NCBI RefSeq assembly: GCF_002005105.1 | Contig: NZ_MSCV01000033.1 | Coordinates: 1-64,000 of the forward strand | Direction of reading: 5' to 3' | Length of the DNA: 64,000 nt | Source: Methylocaldum sp. 14B | GTDB taxonomy: Bacteria > Pseudomonadota > Gammaproteobacteria > Methylococcales > Methylococcaceae | Shown here: positions 50,134 to 59,192 of the stretch, in pieces | How the letters are laid out: every line of letters starts with the position of its first letter | Numbering within the stretch: position 1 is the first letter of the stretch | Translations under genes and position numbers: made by a program | Notes under the pieces: model-generated | What the model was told of the DNA's origin: nothing | What the model saw: only the letters and a program-made list of their open reading frames with translations | Database searches by the model: none

Positions 50134-50438
50134 CGATTCACAAGTTCTGTTTGTAAGAAAAGAAGCCTTCCTTCGATTACCCTAACCCCTGCCCTCTCCC
50201 AGAGGATGTGGCCTTCTTTTCTTTCTATTTAGAGCCTATCCCAGTAGGTCTCCAAAACCCTTCGACCGGCCTGTCCTGAGCGGAGTCGAGGGGCTCAGGG
50301 CGAACGGCCTACTGAGATAGGCTCTTAGTAAAACCCCGGATTGTTTCGATACCGTAACAGGCTGCTGTTACAGCTTTAGGGAAACTCGTCCAACAAAAGG
50401 TTATTTACCGTCAAAACACCCTAGCTCTTTCCACATCC
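50134..50438. other. Intergenic region with MITE-like insertion
   Basis: This gap of about 300 bp between fcl and the GT4 gene splits the locus. A 95-bp family 2 element lies at 50231-50325. The rest could hold a promoter; no gene is visible. Confidence 0.5.
50231..50325. mobile_element. MITE-like element, family 2, copy 1
   Basis: The element is bounded by AGAGCCTATCCCAGTAGG and CCTACTGAGATAGGCTCT (18-bp inverted ends, one mismatch). The core holds CCTGTCCTGAGC and CTCAGGGCGAACGGCC stems. It has no coding capacity. A related copy is at 52485-52602 and a degenerate one near 35865-35955. Confidence 0.75.
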
Positions 50439-51380
50439 CTACCAGCGCAACTCGTGTTGGTGAGCCAGGAACCAGCGATAGGTTTCTTCGATCCCTTGCC
50501 TCAACGGTATCCGCTCCCGCCACCCGAGGGCGTGGAGCCTCGACACGTCCAGCAACTTTCGCGGCGTGCCGTCCGGTTTTTCCGGATCGAACACCAAGTC
50601 GCCCTCGAAACCTACGACTTTCCGGATCATCTCGGCCAACTCGCGAATGCTGAGGTCTTCGCCCACACCGATATTGATGATGGCTTCGTCCGAGTAAGTC
50701 TCCATCAGAAACACCGCGGCATCGGCCAGGTCATCCACGTGCAGGAATTCCCGCCGCGGCGTGCCCGTGCCCCAGACGGTCACCGATTTCGCCCTCGCCG
50801 CCTTGGCGTCGTGGAACTTGCGGATGAGGGCCGGCAACACATGCGAGTTTTCCAGGCTGAAATTGTCGCCTGGTCCGTAGAGATTGGTCGGCATCAGGGC
50901 AATGGCGTCGAAGCCGTATTGGCGCCGGTACGCCTGGCACAGCTTGATGCCGGCGATCTTGGCCACCGCGTACCATTCGTTGGTCGGCTCCAAGGGACCC
51001 GTCAGCAGATAGTCTTCCTTCAAAGGCTGCGGCGCGTGTTTGGGGTAAATGCAGGAGGAGCCGAGAAAGACGAACTTTTTCGCACCGCTCCGATAGGCGC
51101 AGTCGATCAAATGGGTTTGGATCAACAGGTTGTCGCGGATAAAGTCCGCCGGGTAGGTGTCGTTGGCCCGGATGCCGCCGACTTTGGCGGCCGCATCGAG
51201 GACGATTTCGGGCCGCTCCGTTTCGAAAAAGCGCTTCACCTCCGCATGATCGGTGAGATCGAGCGCTTCTCGGGTCCGCGTCAGGATATGGGTATATCCC
51301 TGCCGTTCGAGACTACGGACCAGGGCCGAGCCGACCAGACCGCGATGGCCGGCGATGTAGATCTTGGCGTCTTTATTCAT
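50439..51380 (-). CDS. fcl: GDP-L-fucose synthase
   Basis: The enzyme epimerises and reduces GDP-4-keto-6-deoxymannose to GDP-L-fucose with NADPH. The 313-residue extended SDR has [15 protein letters not shown] (nucleotide binding), LGSSCIYP (catalytic Ser), the YxxxK motif in [11 protein letters not shown], and the [12 protein letters not shown] segment typical of the family. It overlaps gmd by 8 bp, so the two steps are coupled and supply fucose to the exopolysaccharide. Confidence 0.94.
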   Translation of the reverse strand: MNKDAKIYIAGHRGLVGSALVRSLERQGYTHILTRTREALDLTDHAEVKRFFETERPEIVLDAAAKVGGIRANDTYPADFIRDNLLIQTHLIDCAYRSGAKKFVFLGSSCIYPKHAPQPLKEDYLLTGPLEPTNEWYAVAKIAGIKLCQAYRRQYGFDAIALMPTNLYGPGDNFSLENSHVLPALIRKFHDAKAARAKSVTVWGTGTPRREFLHVDDLADAAVFLMETYSDEAIINIGVGEDLSIRELAEMIRKVVGFEGDLVFDPEKPDGTPRKLLDVSRLHALGWRERIPLRQGIEETYRWFLAHQHELRW

Positions 51381-52461
51381 GGTAGTCGAACACCCGGTAG
51401 CCGGCTTGATGGCACAGGGCGTCGCGCTCCGCCGCTTTCAGATCCTCTTCGACCATTTCCTTGACCAGGCTCTGAAAACTGATGCGTGGGGCCCAGCCGA
51501 GCTTCGCCCGCGCCTTGCTAGGGTCGCCCAGCAGGGTGTCGACTTCGGTCGGACGGAAATAGCGGGGGTCCACCGCGACGATGCATCGGCGGGTAGCGGC
51601 ATCGTATCCCCGCTCGGCAAGGCCCGTCCCTTCCCAGTGGAGCTCGATCCCAAGTTCCCCAGCGGCAAGGGTCACGAACTCGCGCACGCTGTACTGGACG
51701 CCGGTCGCGATGACGTAGTCGTCGGGCGCGTCCTGTTGCAGCATCAGCCATTGCATTTCGACGTAGTCCCTGGCGTGCCCCCAGTCGCGCTTCGCATCCA
51801 GGTTGCCGAGGTAAAGGCAGTCCTGGAGGCCCAGCTTGATCCGGCACAGACCACGGGTGATCTTGCGGCTGACGAAGGTTTCGCCCCGCAACGGCGACTC
51901 GTGGTTAAAGAGGATGCCGTTGCAGGCGTAAAGCCCATACGCCTCGCGGTAGTTCACCGTGATCCAGTACGCGTAGAGCTTGGCCACGGCGTAGGGCGAG
52001 CGCGGATAAAACGGCGTGGTTTCGGTCTGGGGGATCTCTTGAACCTTGCCGTAGAGTTCGGACGTTGAAGCCTGGTAGAACCTCGTCTTCTTCTCCAGCC
52101 CCAGAATGCGAATCGCCTCCAATAGCCTCAGCGATCCGAGAGCGTCGGTGTCGGCGGTGTAGGCCGGAGTTTCGAACGATACCTGAACATGGCTTTGCGC
52201 GCCGAGGTTATAGATCTCGTCGGGCTGGACCTGTTGCACGACGCGGATCAGATTGGTCGCATCGGTCAGATCGCCGTAGTGGAGGATGAAACGGCGGTCC
52301 TCGACGTGCGGGTCCTGGTACAAATGATCGACCCGGTCGGTGTTGAAGAGGGACGCCCGGCGTTTGAGCCCGTGCACCTCGTAGCCTTTCTCCAGCAGAA
52401 ATTCCGCCAGATAGGCCCCGTCCTGCCCCGTCGTCCCGGTGATCAGCGCTACTTTTTTCAC
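51373..52461 (-). CDS. gmd: GDP-mannose 4,6-dehydratase
   Basis: The enzyme makes GDP-4-keto-6-deoxymannose from GDP-mannose, the first committed step to GDP-fucose. The 362-residue protein starts [23 protein letters not shown] and continues VHGLKRRAS. It has the catalytic STSELYGKV and the YxxxK in [29 protein letters not shown] is a Gmd hallmark. It opens the exopolysaccharide locus on the minus strand and runs into fcl with an 8-bp overlap. Confidence 0.95.
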   Translation of the reverse strand: MKKVALITGTTGQDGAYLAEFLLEKGYEVHGLKRRASLFNTDRVDHLYQDPHVEDRRFILHYGDLTDATNLIRVVQQVQPDEIYNLGAQSHVQVSFETPAYTADTDALGSLRLLEAIRILGLEKKTRFYQASTSELYGKVQEIPQTETTPFYPRSPYAVAKLYAYWITVNYREAYGLYACNGILFNHESPLRGETFVSRKITRGLCRIKLGLQDCLYLGNLDAKRDWGHARDYVEMQWLMLQQDAPDDYVIATGVQYSVREFVTLAAGELGIELHWEGTGLAERGYDAATRRCIVAVDPRYFRPTEVDTLLGDPSKARAKLGWAPRISFQSLVKEMVEEDLKAAERDALCHQAGYRVFDYHE

Positions 52462-52484
52462 TGTGAACTCTTCTTTAGGTTCTT

Positions 52485-52602
52485 AGAGCCTATCCCAGCA
52501 GGCCGTTCGCCCTGAGCCCTTCGACGGGCCTGTCCTGAGCTAAGTCGAAGGGCTCAGGACAGGCCCGTCGAAGGGTTACTTGAGCCTACTGGGATAGGCA
52601 CT
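52485..52602. mobile_element. MITE-like element, family 2, copy 2
   Basis: It begins AGAGCCTATCCCAGCAGG and ends CCTACTGGGATAGGCACT. In between lie opposed CCCTTCGACGGGCCTGTCC and GGACAGGCCCGTCGAAGGG stems. The length is 118 bp against 95 bp in copy 1. Confidence 0.72.
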
Positions 52603-52672
52603 TATTCCAAATGGCCTTCAATACGGTTTCGATTTTTGTCAGGTCGGTTAGGCTGCGAGGCATTAACCCACT
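52601..52672. repeat. Family 3 MITE fragment
   Basis: The segment starts CTTATTCCAAAT and continues TTTTTGTCAGGTCGGTTAGG, matching one end of the family 3 elements but truncated and diverged. It abuts the family 2 element at 52602. Confidence 0.5.
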
Positions 52673-52952
52673 CTGCGATTAATGTTCTTTTCCTTCGACG
52701 CTTGAATGTCCGCGATAAAAACTTCTGCTAAGCGATCAGCCTTGTAACACATCAAATCGAACATTTTTGTTACATTCCTATTCCCGGAATCTCGAGTCCG
52801 AGATACGGCACTTCCTGACCATGTCTTAGCTCCCGTCGGATAAATAGCTCGGGAGAAACTTCGTTCTGCGAAGCGTGTCCCCGTGATTCGGGGCTGAATA
52901 ACTCGAAAGCAAAGGATCTGCCTACGTTGGCTCATCGGCTTATGGATTTACC

Positions 52953-53437
52953 TAGGGCATTTTCATACCGACTGTACGGGCACTCGCGAGTAGGTCGGGA
53001 ATCCCTCCCAATCGCAAACGGCGTCTTCGTCGGCAAGGGATTGCCGACCTACGACCGTGCCCCCGTAGGTCGGGAATCCTTTCCAATCGCAAACGGTCGC
53101 TTTAGTCGCGACCCTTCCAATCGCAAACGTCGCTTTAGTCGCGACCTTCCAATCGCAAACGGGCCTTTAATCGGCCCCTTCCAATCGCAAACGGCGTCTC
53201 CGGGAACACCAAGGCGACGATTTCCGACACAAAGCCCGTCGGCAAAGGGTTACCGACCTACGACTGTAGCACCCTGTAGGTCGGCAATCCTTTGCCGACG
53301 TATCGGCTCGGCGAAGGGCTTTGTCGGAAGGGCAGCTCTGGCGCTCCCAGAGATGCCGTTTGCGATTGGGAAGGGATTGCCGACCTACGCTCTCCCCTCC
53401 TGGAACGAATCCGTACACCGGGATGGAAAACGCTCTA
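52953..53437. mobile_element. MITE-like element, family 1, expanded copy C
   Basis: The ends are TAGGGCATTTTCATACCG on the left and GGATGGAAAACGCTCTA on the right, as in copies A and B. The inside is expanded from 158 to 485 bp by extra REP cores and a tandem hairpin array. The right part keeps the ACGAATCCGTACACCGGGATGG segment of copy B. Confidence 0.7.
53079..53193. repeat. Tandem array of constant unit plus variable hairpin
   Basis: The unit TTCCAATCGCAAACG recurs at 53081, 53115, 53147 and 53179, spaced 32-34 bp. Between units lie short palindromes: GGTCGC...GCGACC in the first two and GGGCC...GGCCC in the third. Sequence differs but pairing is kept. More distant copies are at about 53008 and (inverted) 53365. 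Confidence 0.7.
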
Positions 53438-53630
53438 AGTACATTCAGGGAAGTCTTGCGGCATAGGCAACCTGCAGGACAACCCCGCCAATCAAGCCAA
53501 TCTGTCGAGATTCCGCAAATATTTGCGGAATGTACTTAGGGATAAGCAACCTACGCCCGAAAGGACGAGTCCCCAGGGTTAGCCCGGTCGCCCGGCAACC
53601 TCGACGGATCGTCCTTCGGCATCCTCTCGT

Positions 53631-55790
53631 CTACTTCTTTCTCGACCCCTCCCCCCTGGAGGGACCACGATCCGTCTCCGGAACCGGAAAAGCTTCTTGC
53701 GGTCCGGCTACCATCGAGTCGCGCGCTTTTTCCTTGAGCTGGACGGCTCTAGCCAGCAGCTCATTGCGTTGGCCCTTGGCGCGGCCGGAAGCGGCGTTCC
53801 TCTCAAGCTTCAGCGCCTGACGGAGATGCGTCAGGGCCTCAGGATATACGATCAAAGTACCCTCCGTCAGAACCTCGATGGCATCCTTCGTGTCGGCCGC
53901 CGCCAATCGGATGATGTCTGTCGCGCTCCGGTCGCTCAGGCTCTGCGCTTGCAGATCCATCCGATTGGAACTCCGTATGTTTTCGAGCGCGTTGATGGTT
54001 CGCAGGAACATCGCGACGGCGACGACCTGGGACGAGTCGAGCTTGACGTGCCGGTTCTTGCCGGACGACGTCAATGAGCCGGGCGAATTATTGAACGCAT
54101 CGGTGTTGTAATAGGCCACCGCTTCCTCGATCGTGCTGACGCTATTGTTGTGGAAGAAAGGCGCCGTATCCGCAGCTTCGACCAATGACGGGGTGTTGAA
54201 CCGCCCGTCTCCGTAGCAGGGCTGGTCGTAGTCGGGACCGCAGTCGATTCTTGCGTGGTGCTCCTCTTTGCCGAATCCCCCATCATAAGGAATGCTGGCA
54301 TCGACCAGGCGCGCCGGTTGATCCCGCATGTTTTCCACGCCGCTGTCACGCGTCGGATTCTTCTTGGTGGTCGAACTGTTGGCACCGGCATTTTGGTGGC
54401 AGCCATTGCAATTGGCCGTCTGACCGAAGATCGGATTGCCGCTGCCGTCGACGGGATTTTCCTTGGTGTCGAACAGCTGCTTGCCGCGCTCCACCAACGG
54501 AGAGGTGAACGTCAGGTCAGCCAGCACGATGTCCTCGCTGCGCCCCAGGGACAGCATATAGGCGACCAGGGCGTCCAATTCCTCGTCGGTGGCCAGACGA
54601 AAATCGACACCCGGAACCCGATTGAGCGTTCGGGTCATATGCTGGGCGATGGCGCCTTGCGCGAACAGCCGCAGGGAGCCGTCTCCCGGCGCGCCGTCCC
54701 CCGACCAGCCAATGGCGTTGGCAAATTTCGCGTCTTCCTCGAACTCGCCGCCGTCCGCCAGAGTTTCCGTGCCAATCGACGCCGCCAGGGCCAAGGTATG
54801 AGGCACGCTGCGCATGACGCCGGGCCGGTCGAAGCCGTCCACATTGGCAAGGACCAGGCCGAGTTGACGCAGCAATTGCGGCTTTTCCAAGTCCTTGAGC
54901 GCAGGGTCGTATTCGGCCACGAACAGGGGATCGTCCTTCGGAAGCTTGACGATGTATTTCGGGTCGATGGTGTGATTGTTGTCCGGCCGATGGCAGGTGG
55001 CGCAGGTGCGTCCGTTGCCGCCGAAGGTTTCATTCAGAAAAATCTCCCGCCCTCGGGCAATCTCCGCGCCGAGAACCGCATCGAGATCGTTCCGCTTTTT
55101 GGCATCTGCATGAGCGAGCTTGGGCAGCATGAATTCGAACGGCTTCGCCGCGAAGCCGGTATCCTGTCGGGGAAGATTCGGCCAGCTACCCACACGGGTC
55201 ACGGTCCAAGGCTTGTCGCCGTAATAAAGCCTCTGCATGAAACCCGGAGTACCGAACAGCACGCCCCCCTCTTCGGGATTTCGTTTCTCTCGGGTAACGG
55301 CAATCAGATCCAAAGTGAATCCGCTCATGGCCAAGCCGTCGAGACGGGTCTTCAAGATCCGTTTCCCTTCACTGTTCGGTTCGAGACGGCCGAGCCTCTG
55401 CATGGCGTTGGCCTTCTCCTGTCCACCCGCCTTGTGCCAGCCGGTTTTATTATCGACCAGCCAAACCTCGTAGCCTCCCGCATCGAGTCCGCTGACTTCG
55501 ACCGTCACCCATCCCTCCAGCAGGTCGAGCCGCATGCGTCCCTGCGCCCGGCTGAATTCTCCGGATAAGGCTTTCGAATAACCGAGCGGGATGGTCAGAA
55601 AACGATCGCCGCCGTCAGCTTCATAAGCGGTTTTCCAGCGGCTGTACGCGTTCTTCAGGGTTTCGACATCGCCGTGGCCTGTGACCAGCTCCGACTTGGA
55701 AACTTCGGTATCGGTAAGCAGCAGGTAGGCGACCGTACCCCCAAGCATGAGCGCCAGCGCCGCCAAAAGTGGAAACGTATTTTTATTCAC
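53631..55790 (-). CDS. Long exported di-haem cytochrome c peroxidase-like protein (MauG/CcP)
   Basis: The 719-residue protein has an N-terminal membrane or signal segment (about 6-26), then a beta-rich domain of some 200 residues without haem motifs. Two c-type haem sites follow, CATCH (about residue 264) and CNGCH (about 464). The distal region has FGGNGRTCATCHRPDNNH. The C-terminus adds a helical tail (about 640-719). Standard bacterial peroxidases have about 350 residues, so this is a larger relative. It is probably periplasmic. It is a single gene flanked by repeats on one side and by the VPxPA-CTERM genes on the other. Confidence 0.82.
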   Translation of the reverse strand: MNKNTFPLLAALALMLGGTVAYLLLTDTEVSKSELVTGHGDVETLKNAYSRWKTAYEADGGDRFLTIPLGYSKALSGEFSRAQGRMRLDLLEGWVTVEVSGLDAGGYEVWLVDNKTGWHKAGGQEKANAMQRLGRLEPNSEGKRILKTRLDGLAMSGFTLDLIAVTREKRNPEEGGVLFGTPGFMQRLYYGDKPWTVTRVGSWPNLPRQDTGFAAKPFEFMLPKLAHADAKKRNDLDAVLGAEIARGREIFLNETFGGNGRTCATCHRPDNNHTIDPKYIVKLPKDDPLFVAEYDPALKDLEKPQLLRQLGLVLANVDGFDRPGVMRSVPHTLALAASIGTETLADGGEFEEDAKFANAIGWSGDGAPGDGSLRLFAQGAIAQHMTRTLNRVPGVDFRLATDEELDALVAYMLSLGRSEDIVLADLTFTSPLVERGKQLFDTKENPVDGSGNPIFGQTANCNGCHQNAGANSSTTKKNPTRDSGVENMRDQPARLVDASIPYDGGFGKEEHHARIDCGPDYDQPCYGDGRFNTPSLVEAADTAPFFHNNSVSTIEEAVAYYNTDAFNNSPGSLTSSGKNRHVKLDSSQVVAVAMFLRTINALENIRSSNRMDLQAQSLSDRSATDIIRLAAADTKDAIEVLTEGTLIVYPEALTHLRQALKLERNAASGRAKGQRNELLARAVQLKEKARDSMVAGPQEAFPVPETDRGPSRGEGSRKK

Positions 55791-56153
55791 GGACTCGTAC
55801 CAGGATCGGATTTATTGGAAGAACGTAGCTATACAGACGGCGATCCCACTCCTACGGACGACCAACGCGCGAACCGCTGAGCCTTGCTCGGCCGTTGCGA
55901 AACCTTGGTCGCGAGGAGGTGTCGGACACCGCCCGCATTGGACGACCCTGTCACTACGTTGAAATTATTGTTAAACGAATGGTTACGGCACCCGCCGAAA
56001 CCGGTCATCAACCCCAAGGCCTCCGGCATCGCTTTGAGCACGCGTCTGCCGTGTTCGGATGAGCCGGGACATATCAATGCTCTATGGCCAGATCGATCGG
56101 ATGAGCCCGGGAGATCGTTCCACCCGGGCACTCTTGCCTCTCTGGTTGCCAAG
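55791..56153. other. Intergenic region, nothing recognised
   Basis: About 360 bp lie between the di-haem peroxidase promoter side and the end of the first VPxPA-CTERM gene. No hairpin with T-run or extra gene stood out. Confidence 0.4.
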
Positions 56154-57050
56154 TTATGCCGGAGTCGGTTTCGAAGTCCGGCGGCCGATGGTAAATACGC
56201 CAACCAAGGCACTGCCGAACAGCCATACGGCAGCGGGAATCGGAACCGGCTGGACTGTCAATTGATAATTGCCGGCTACGCCGCCCAAGGCGCCTATGAT
56301 GATCGTGTATTCGCCCCCATAAGTGGTGTCGAGGTCGAATACCTGCGACAAGGTCTCGCCGACCGAGGATGCCACGCCCCAACCGAGCAGGGTGAGATCG
56401 TCGGAGCCCAGCGGATTGTTTACCGGGGTCGGATCGGTAAAGAAGGTATCGTGCCTAGAAGCGCCGGCACCGGTATCCCAGCCGCCGTAAAGCGCGTAGC
56501 CGAGTTTGAGGTTGGCGCCGCCGTCGGCAAGGTCGTCCGCCAGAGTGATTTTGAATTGCGATATTCCGGCATCCACGCAGCCCTGGGCGCTGCCGCCGCA
56601 GGACCAATGGATCAGGCCGAAGTCCGCTCCGTGGCCCCAACCCTGTCCGCCGTTGTCGGGATCGGACCAGGAAAGGCCGCCGACCCGCAGCATTCGATCC
56701 GTGGGAAGGTCGGGATCGTTATTGTTGTTATAGTTGGCAATCTGCCGCTGCAGGCTGCTGCCGTTGGTGGATGTGGGCGTGCCGGTCTCGATGGTGCGGC
56801 CGGCCGCCGCCGCGCTGTGCATGCCCGCATACCACATGACGGGCAAACTCCCGGTATAGCCGACACCGCCGTTGGTCCAAACGCCGCTCGCGTCGGTGCC
56901 CGGCATTCCGTCGGCGCCGTTGATGCTGCCGCCGGTGCCGTCGCCGTAACCGGCGATGTTGAACGTGGCGTGCGCGTGAGCCTCGGGCGCAGCGACCAAT
57001 GTTCCCCCGAGCATTCCCGCGAGGGCCAGTATTGTTGCCGTGGTTTTCAT
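56154..57050 (-). CDS. VPxPA-CTERM protein with predicted N-terminal histidine (paralogue 1)
   Basis: The product is 298 residues from the ATG at 57050; a GTG 21 bp upstream is less likely. A signal peptide ends with AHA directly before His27 (mature N-terminus HATFNIAGYG). The C-terminus has the sorting signal VPIPAAVWLFGSALVG, a membrane helix and a basic RR tail, the substrate form for XrtD. His78 (MWYAGMHSA) and His140 (GWGHGADFGL) align with His residues of the other two paralogues, while most other residues differ. It is preceded by a c-di-GMP-I-like riboswitch at 57154-57242. Possible copper histidine brace: inference. Confidence 0.82.
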   Translation of the reverse strand: MKTTATILALAGMLGGTLVAAPEAHAHATFNIAGYGDGTGGSINGADGMPGTDASGVWTNGGVGYTGSLPVMWYAGMHSAAAAGRTIETGTPTSTNGSSLQRQIANYNNNNDPDLPTDRMLRVGGLSWSDPDNGGQGWGHGADFGLIHWSCGGSAQGCVDAGISQFKITLADDLADGGANLKLGYALYGGWDTGAGASRHDTFFTDPTPVNNPLGSDDLTLLGWGVASSVGETLSQVFDLDTTYGGEYTIIIGALGGVAGNYQLTVQPVPIPAAVWLFGSALVGVFTIGRRTSKPTPA

Positions 57051-57153
57051 ACTATGATTCGTCCTCGTCACTGTTAGTGGTCGTCCAAAAGCTCGTTAAC
57101 AGTGATGTCCGCGGCGCTTCACCGTACCCAATGGAGCTGCGCCGCGGTCCTCC
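57051..57153 (-). promoter_or_regulatory. Leader with two hairpins: riboswitch expression platform
   Basis: Downstream of the aptamer on the minus strand there is a perfect 9-bp hairpin CCGCGGCGC/GCGCCGCGG (57109-57147). A perfect 8-bp hairpin CACTGTTA/TAACAGTG (57069-57104) ends close to the weak GAGG ribosome-binding site. Either could be the switch that hides the start. Confidence 0.5.
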
Positions 57154-57242
57154 CCATCACACTAGGAGGCGGCTCGGCCGTCTCGAATACTCCATAGCAT
57201 CGAGACCCGAAGCTTTCCGGCCCCGCCTCGCGGCGGGTGTGG
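57154..57242 (-). ncRNA. Class I cyclic-di-GMP riboswitch-like aptamer (copy 1)
   Basis: Read on the minus strand: a closing stem CACAC/GTGTG; helix CCCGCC-GCGA-GGCGGG with a GNRA tetraloop; the joiner CGGAAAGCTTCGGGTCT; a second helix GTCTCGA...TCGAGAC; and GGCCGAGCCGCC. This is the GEMM/c-di-GMP-I layout. Compared with copy 2, the second helix (CTCG/CGAG against CTTG/CAAG) changes on both sides, so pairing is conserved. It is assigned from motif memory, not by covariance search. Confidence 0.7.
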
Positions 57243-57539
57243 CGATTCGGACAGACCTAACGGCGGTCCATCCCGACAAAGATCCCTCGGGCGATCCCTG
57301 CCAGCCGATTCCTTGCGAATCCGTGTGTATCGCGTCTTTTTATGAGCCCCCTAAGCGGCGGACCCGGCCTTTGCTGAAACAATAAATATGCCACTAAATA
57401 ATCATTGCTAATCAAACAGATAAATCGCATGCAAACGCCACCGACGTGGCAAATCACGCAGTCTCATGGGTGATTCCACACAAAAGTTCCCCGCTTAGAG
57501 CGCGGAAAGGAAGGCGTGTACATACGTCGAGGTCTTGTT

Positions 57540-58448
57540 TCAGGCGGGAACGGCCATGACGTTCTTGCGGCGCTGTCCCAGCGTGACCAAACTCGCGAGG
57601 GCGCTGCCGAACAGCCAAACCGCCGCGGGGACCGGAACCGGTGCGGTGCTGATATTCAAGCTGTACTCCGCGATGTTCTGACTCCAGTTCCCCACGCCGG
57701 CGCCGCCCAGGTAGATGGAATAAACCTGACCGGCCAGGGCCAGAAAGGTCAAACCGTCTACACCGTCGACGGTGCCATCGTGAGTCAAGTAGCTCAGTCC
57801 TACGGTGCCGAACGGGTTATCGGCTTCGTAAGGTTTCGCGGGTGTGCATCCGGGGCAGTTCCAGGAGCCGTGATGAGAGTAACTGCCAGTACCGGAGTCC
57901 ATGCCGGTGAAGACGGTGATGCCAAAGTTCTGAATGTCGTAGCCGGTTCCCGTAACCACCACGGGATTCAGTGTTACCCACATAGTTTCTTCGGCCTTGA
58001 TCAAGCCAATATCGGTCTGATGTCTCCAGCCGGTCGGCCCGTTGGCTGTCGGAACTCCGCTGCCATTGACGCCTGCGTCCTGCCAGGCCCCGGCGCCGGT
58101 ATCGATTTCCGCGGCGAAGCCGTAACGCGTTACTGCATCTGCTTTCGAGATTTCGAGCGTGTTGCCCGCCGAGTGAAGCTCGGCCGCCCAGTTCAGATGA
58201 GACGTACCGGCATAGCCGAAAGGCAGCGTGGTGGCACTGGCGGTTCCGACCCAACCCGGCGATACCGTCGGATAGGTCGGATTGCCTATACCCCCATAGT
58301 TCCAGCCGTCGGTGGCGGACAGCTCAGTGGTGGTGAAGGTGTTGTACATCGTATGCGCCTGGGCGCCGGAAACGGCGCCTACGGACAAGACGGTACCGGC
58401 GAGGGCCATGGCCACCGCTTTGGTCAGTTTGTTTTTGTTGTTGGACAT
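57540..58448 (-). CDS. VPxPA-CTERM protein with predicted N-terminal histidine (paralogue 2)
   Basis: The 302-residue protein has a signal peptide ending AQA before His32 (mature HTMYNTFTT). The C-terminal sorting signal is VPVPAAVWLFGSALAS, followed by a short helix and RRK. His92 (NWAAELHSAG) and His143 (GWRHQTDIGL) are conserved with the paralogues. A CPGC pair (about residue 190) is unique here. It is clearly paralogous to the 59193-60053 gene over its full length. A GAGG site precedes the ATG, and a c-di-GMP-I-like riboswitch lies at 58550-58636 in its leader. No enzyme family recognised. Confidence 0.85.
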   Translation of the reverse strand: MSNNKNKLTKAVAMALAGTVLSVGAVSGAQAHTMYNTFTTTELSATDGWNYGGIGNPTYPTVSPGWVGTASATTLPFGYAGTSHLNWAAELHSAGNTLEISKADAVTRYGFAAEIDTGAGAWQDAGVNGSGVPTANGPTGWRHQTDIGLIKAEETMWVTLNPVVVTGTGYDIQNFGITVFTGMDSGTGSYSHHGSWNCPGCTPAKPYEADNPFGTVGLSYLTHDGTVDGVDGLTFLALAGQVYSIYLGGAGVGNWSQNIAEYSLNISTAPVPVPAAVWLFGSALASLVTLGQRRKNVMAVPA

Positions 58449-58549
58449 AGGAAATTACCTCGTGCTGTTCTATGGAGTTGGTCTTTGTTTTCACATAGGC
58501 AGCGATGTCCGCAGCGCTCCCGTCAAAAGCGGAAGGCGCTCCGATCTCC

Positions 58550-58636
58550 CCATCACCGAGGGAGGCGGCCCGGCCGTCTTGGGATCAAACTCACAAGACC
58601 CGTGGCTTTCCGAACCCGCCTCGCGGCGGGAGTGGC
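58550..58636 (-). ncRNA. Class I cyclic-di-GMP riboswitch-like aptamer (copy 2)
   Basis: Same architecture as copy 1: CACT/GGTG closing stem, CCCGCC-GCGA-GGCGGG hairpin, CGGAAAGCCACGGGTCT joiner, GTCTTG...CAAGAC helix and GGCCGGGCCGCC. About 100 nt of leader with a GAGCGC/GCGCT hairpin separate it from the ATG at 58448. Confidence 0.7.
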
Positions 58637-58791
58637 AGGTGCAAAAGGGACTCCGCCCTGCTACGGTCTACGCTCCCCTTCCCCGGCAATGGTTTTCGGG
58701 TTTTCCGTAGCACAAAGCGCGTTCGAACCGGAATTCGGTCGAACCGGCCGATACCCCAAGAGCAATAAGCGCGCCTGAGGTAAACCGTTGA
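58637..58791. other. Riboswitch promoter region
   Basis: On the minus strand this stretch upstream of the copy 2 aptamer should hold the promoter of the paralogue 2 gene. No conserved box is obvious. A MITE follows at 58792. Confidence 0.35.
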
Positions 58792-58949
58792 TATAGCATT
58801 TTCCGAATCGGTGTAAGGGATTCGGATATGTAGGTCGGCAATCCCTTGCCGACGTATCGGCTCGGCGAAGGGCTTTGTCGGCAAGGGATTGCCGACCTAC
58901 GTTCTTCCCTCCTGGAACGAATCCGTACACCGGGATGGAAAACGCTCTA
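58792..58949. mobile_element. MITE-like element, family 1, copy B
   Basis: 158 bp, the same length as copy A, in inverted orientation. The ends are TATAGCATTTTCCGAATC and GATGGAAAACGCTCTA, with TA at both borders. Two opposed REP cores are inside. It is similar to copy A along its whole length by eye. Confidence 0.82.
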
Positions 58950-59192
58950 TAACGCTATTTCCATGACGGAAACGACGGAAGCTGCTGGATATCCCGCATT
59001 TTTATTACGGGTATTCCAGCATGTGGCGACCCAAATCATCCGGAGGGTCAGTCAGCCAGCTCTTTCACTACACCGTTTCAAAGCGGCGATCGGCTGAGGC
59101 CGAGGCGATGAAACGGCCGGATATCGCCGACACCGGCGCATGCCACATGGTGCGCCCAGCCTCGAAGGCAAGCTCGACCGCCTTGTCCCGCA

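Larger units (their letters stand above)
52462..53630. other. Repeat-rich intergenic region upstream of gmd
   Basis: This stretch of about 1.2 kb has no supported gene. It holds a family 2 element (52485-52602), a family 3 fragment (52601-52672), and a 485-bp expanded family 1 element (52953-53437) with a hairpin array. The gmd promoter must lie within or before the elements. Confidence 0.6.

Noticed and set aside
52663-52935. 90-residue frame on the minus strand in the repeat region
   Set aside because: No ribosome-binding site, no recognised family, and it lies among repeat elements.
53079-53193. CRISPR array
   Set aside because: Units are only 15 bp, the spacers are palindromes, and no cas gene is present.
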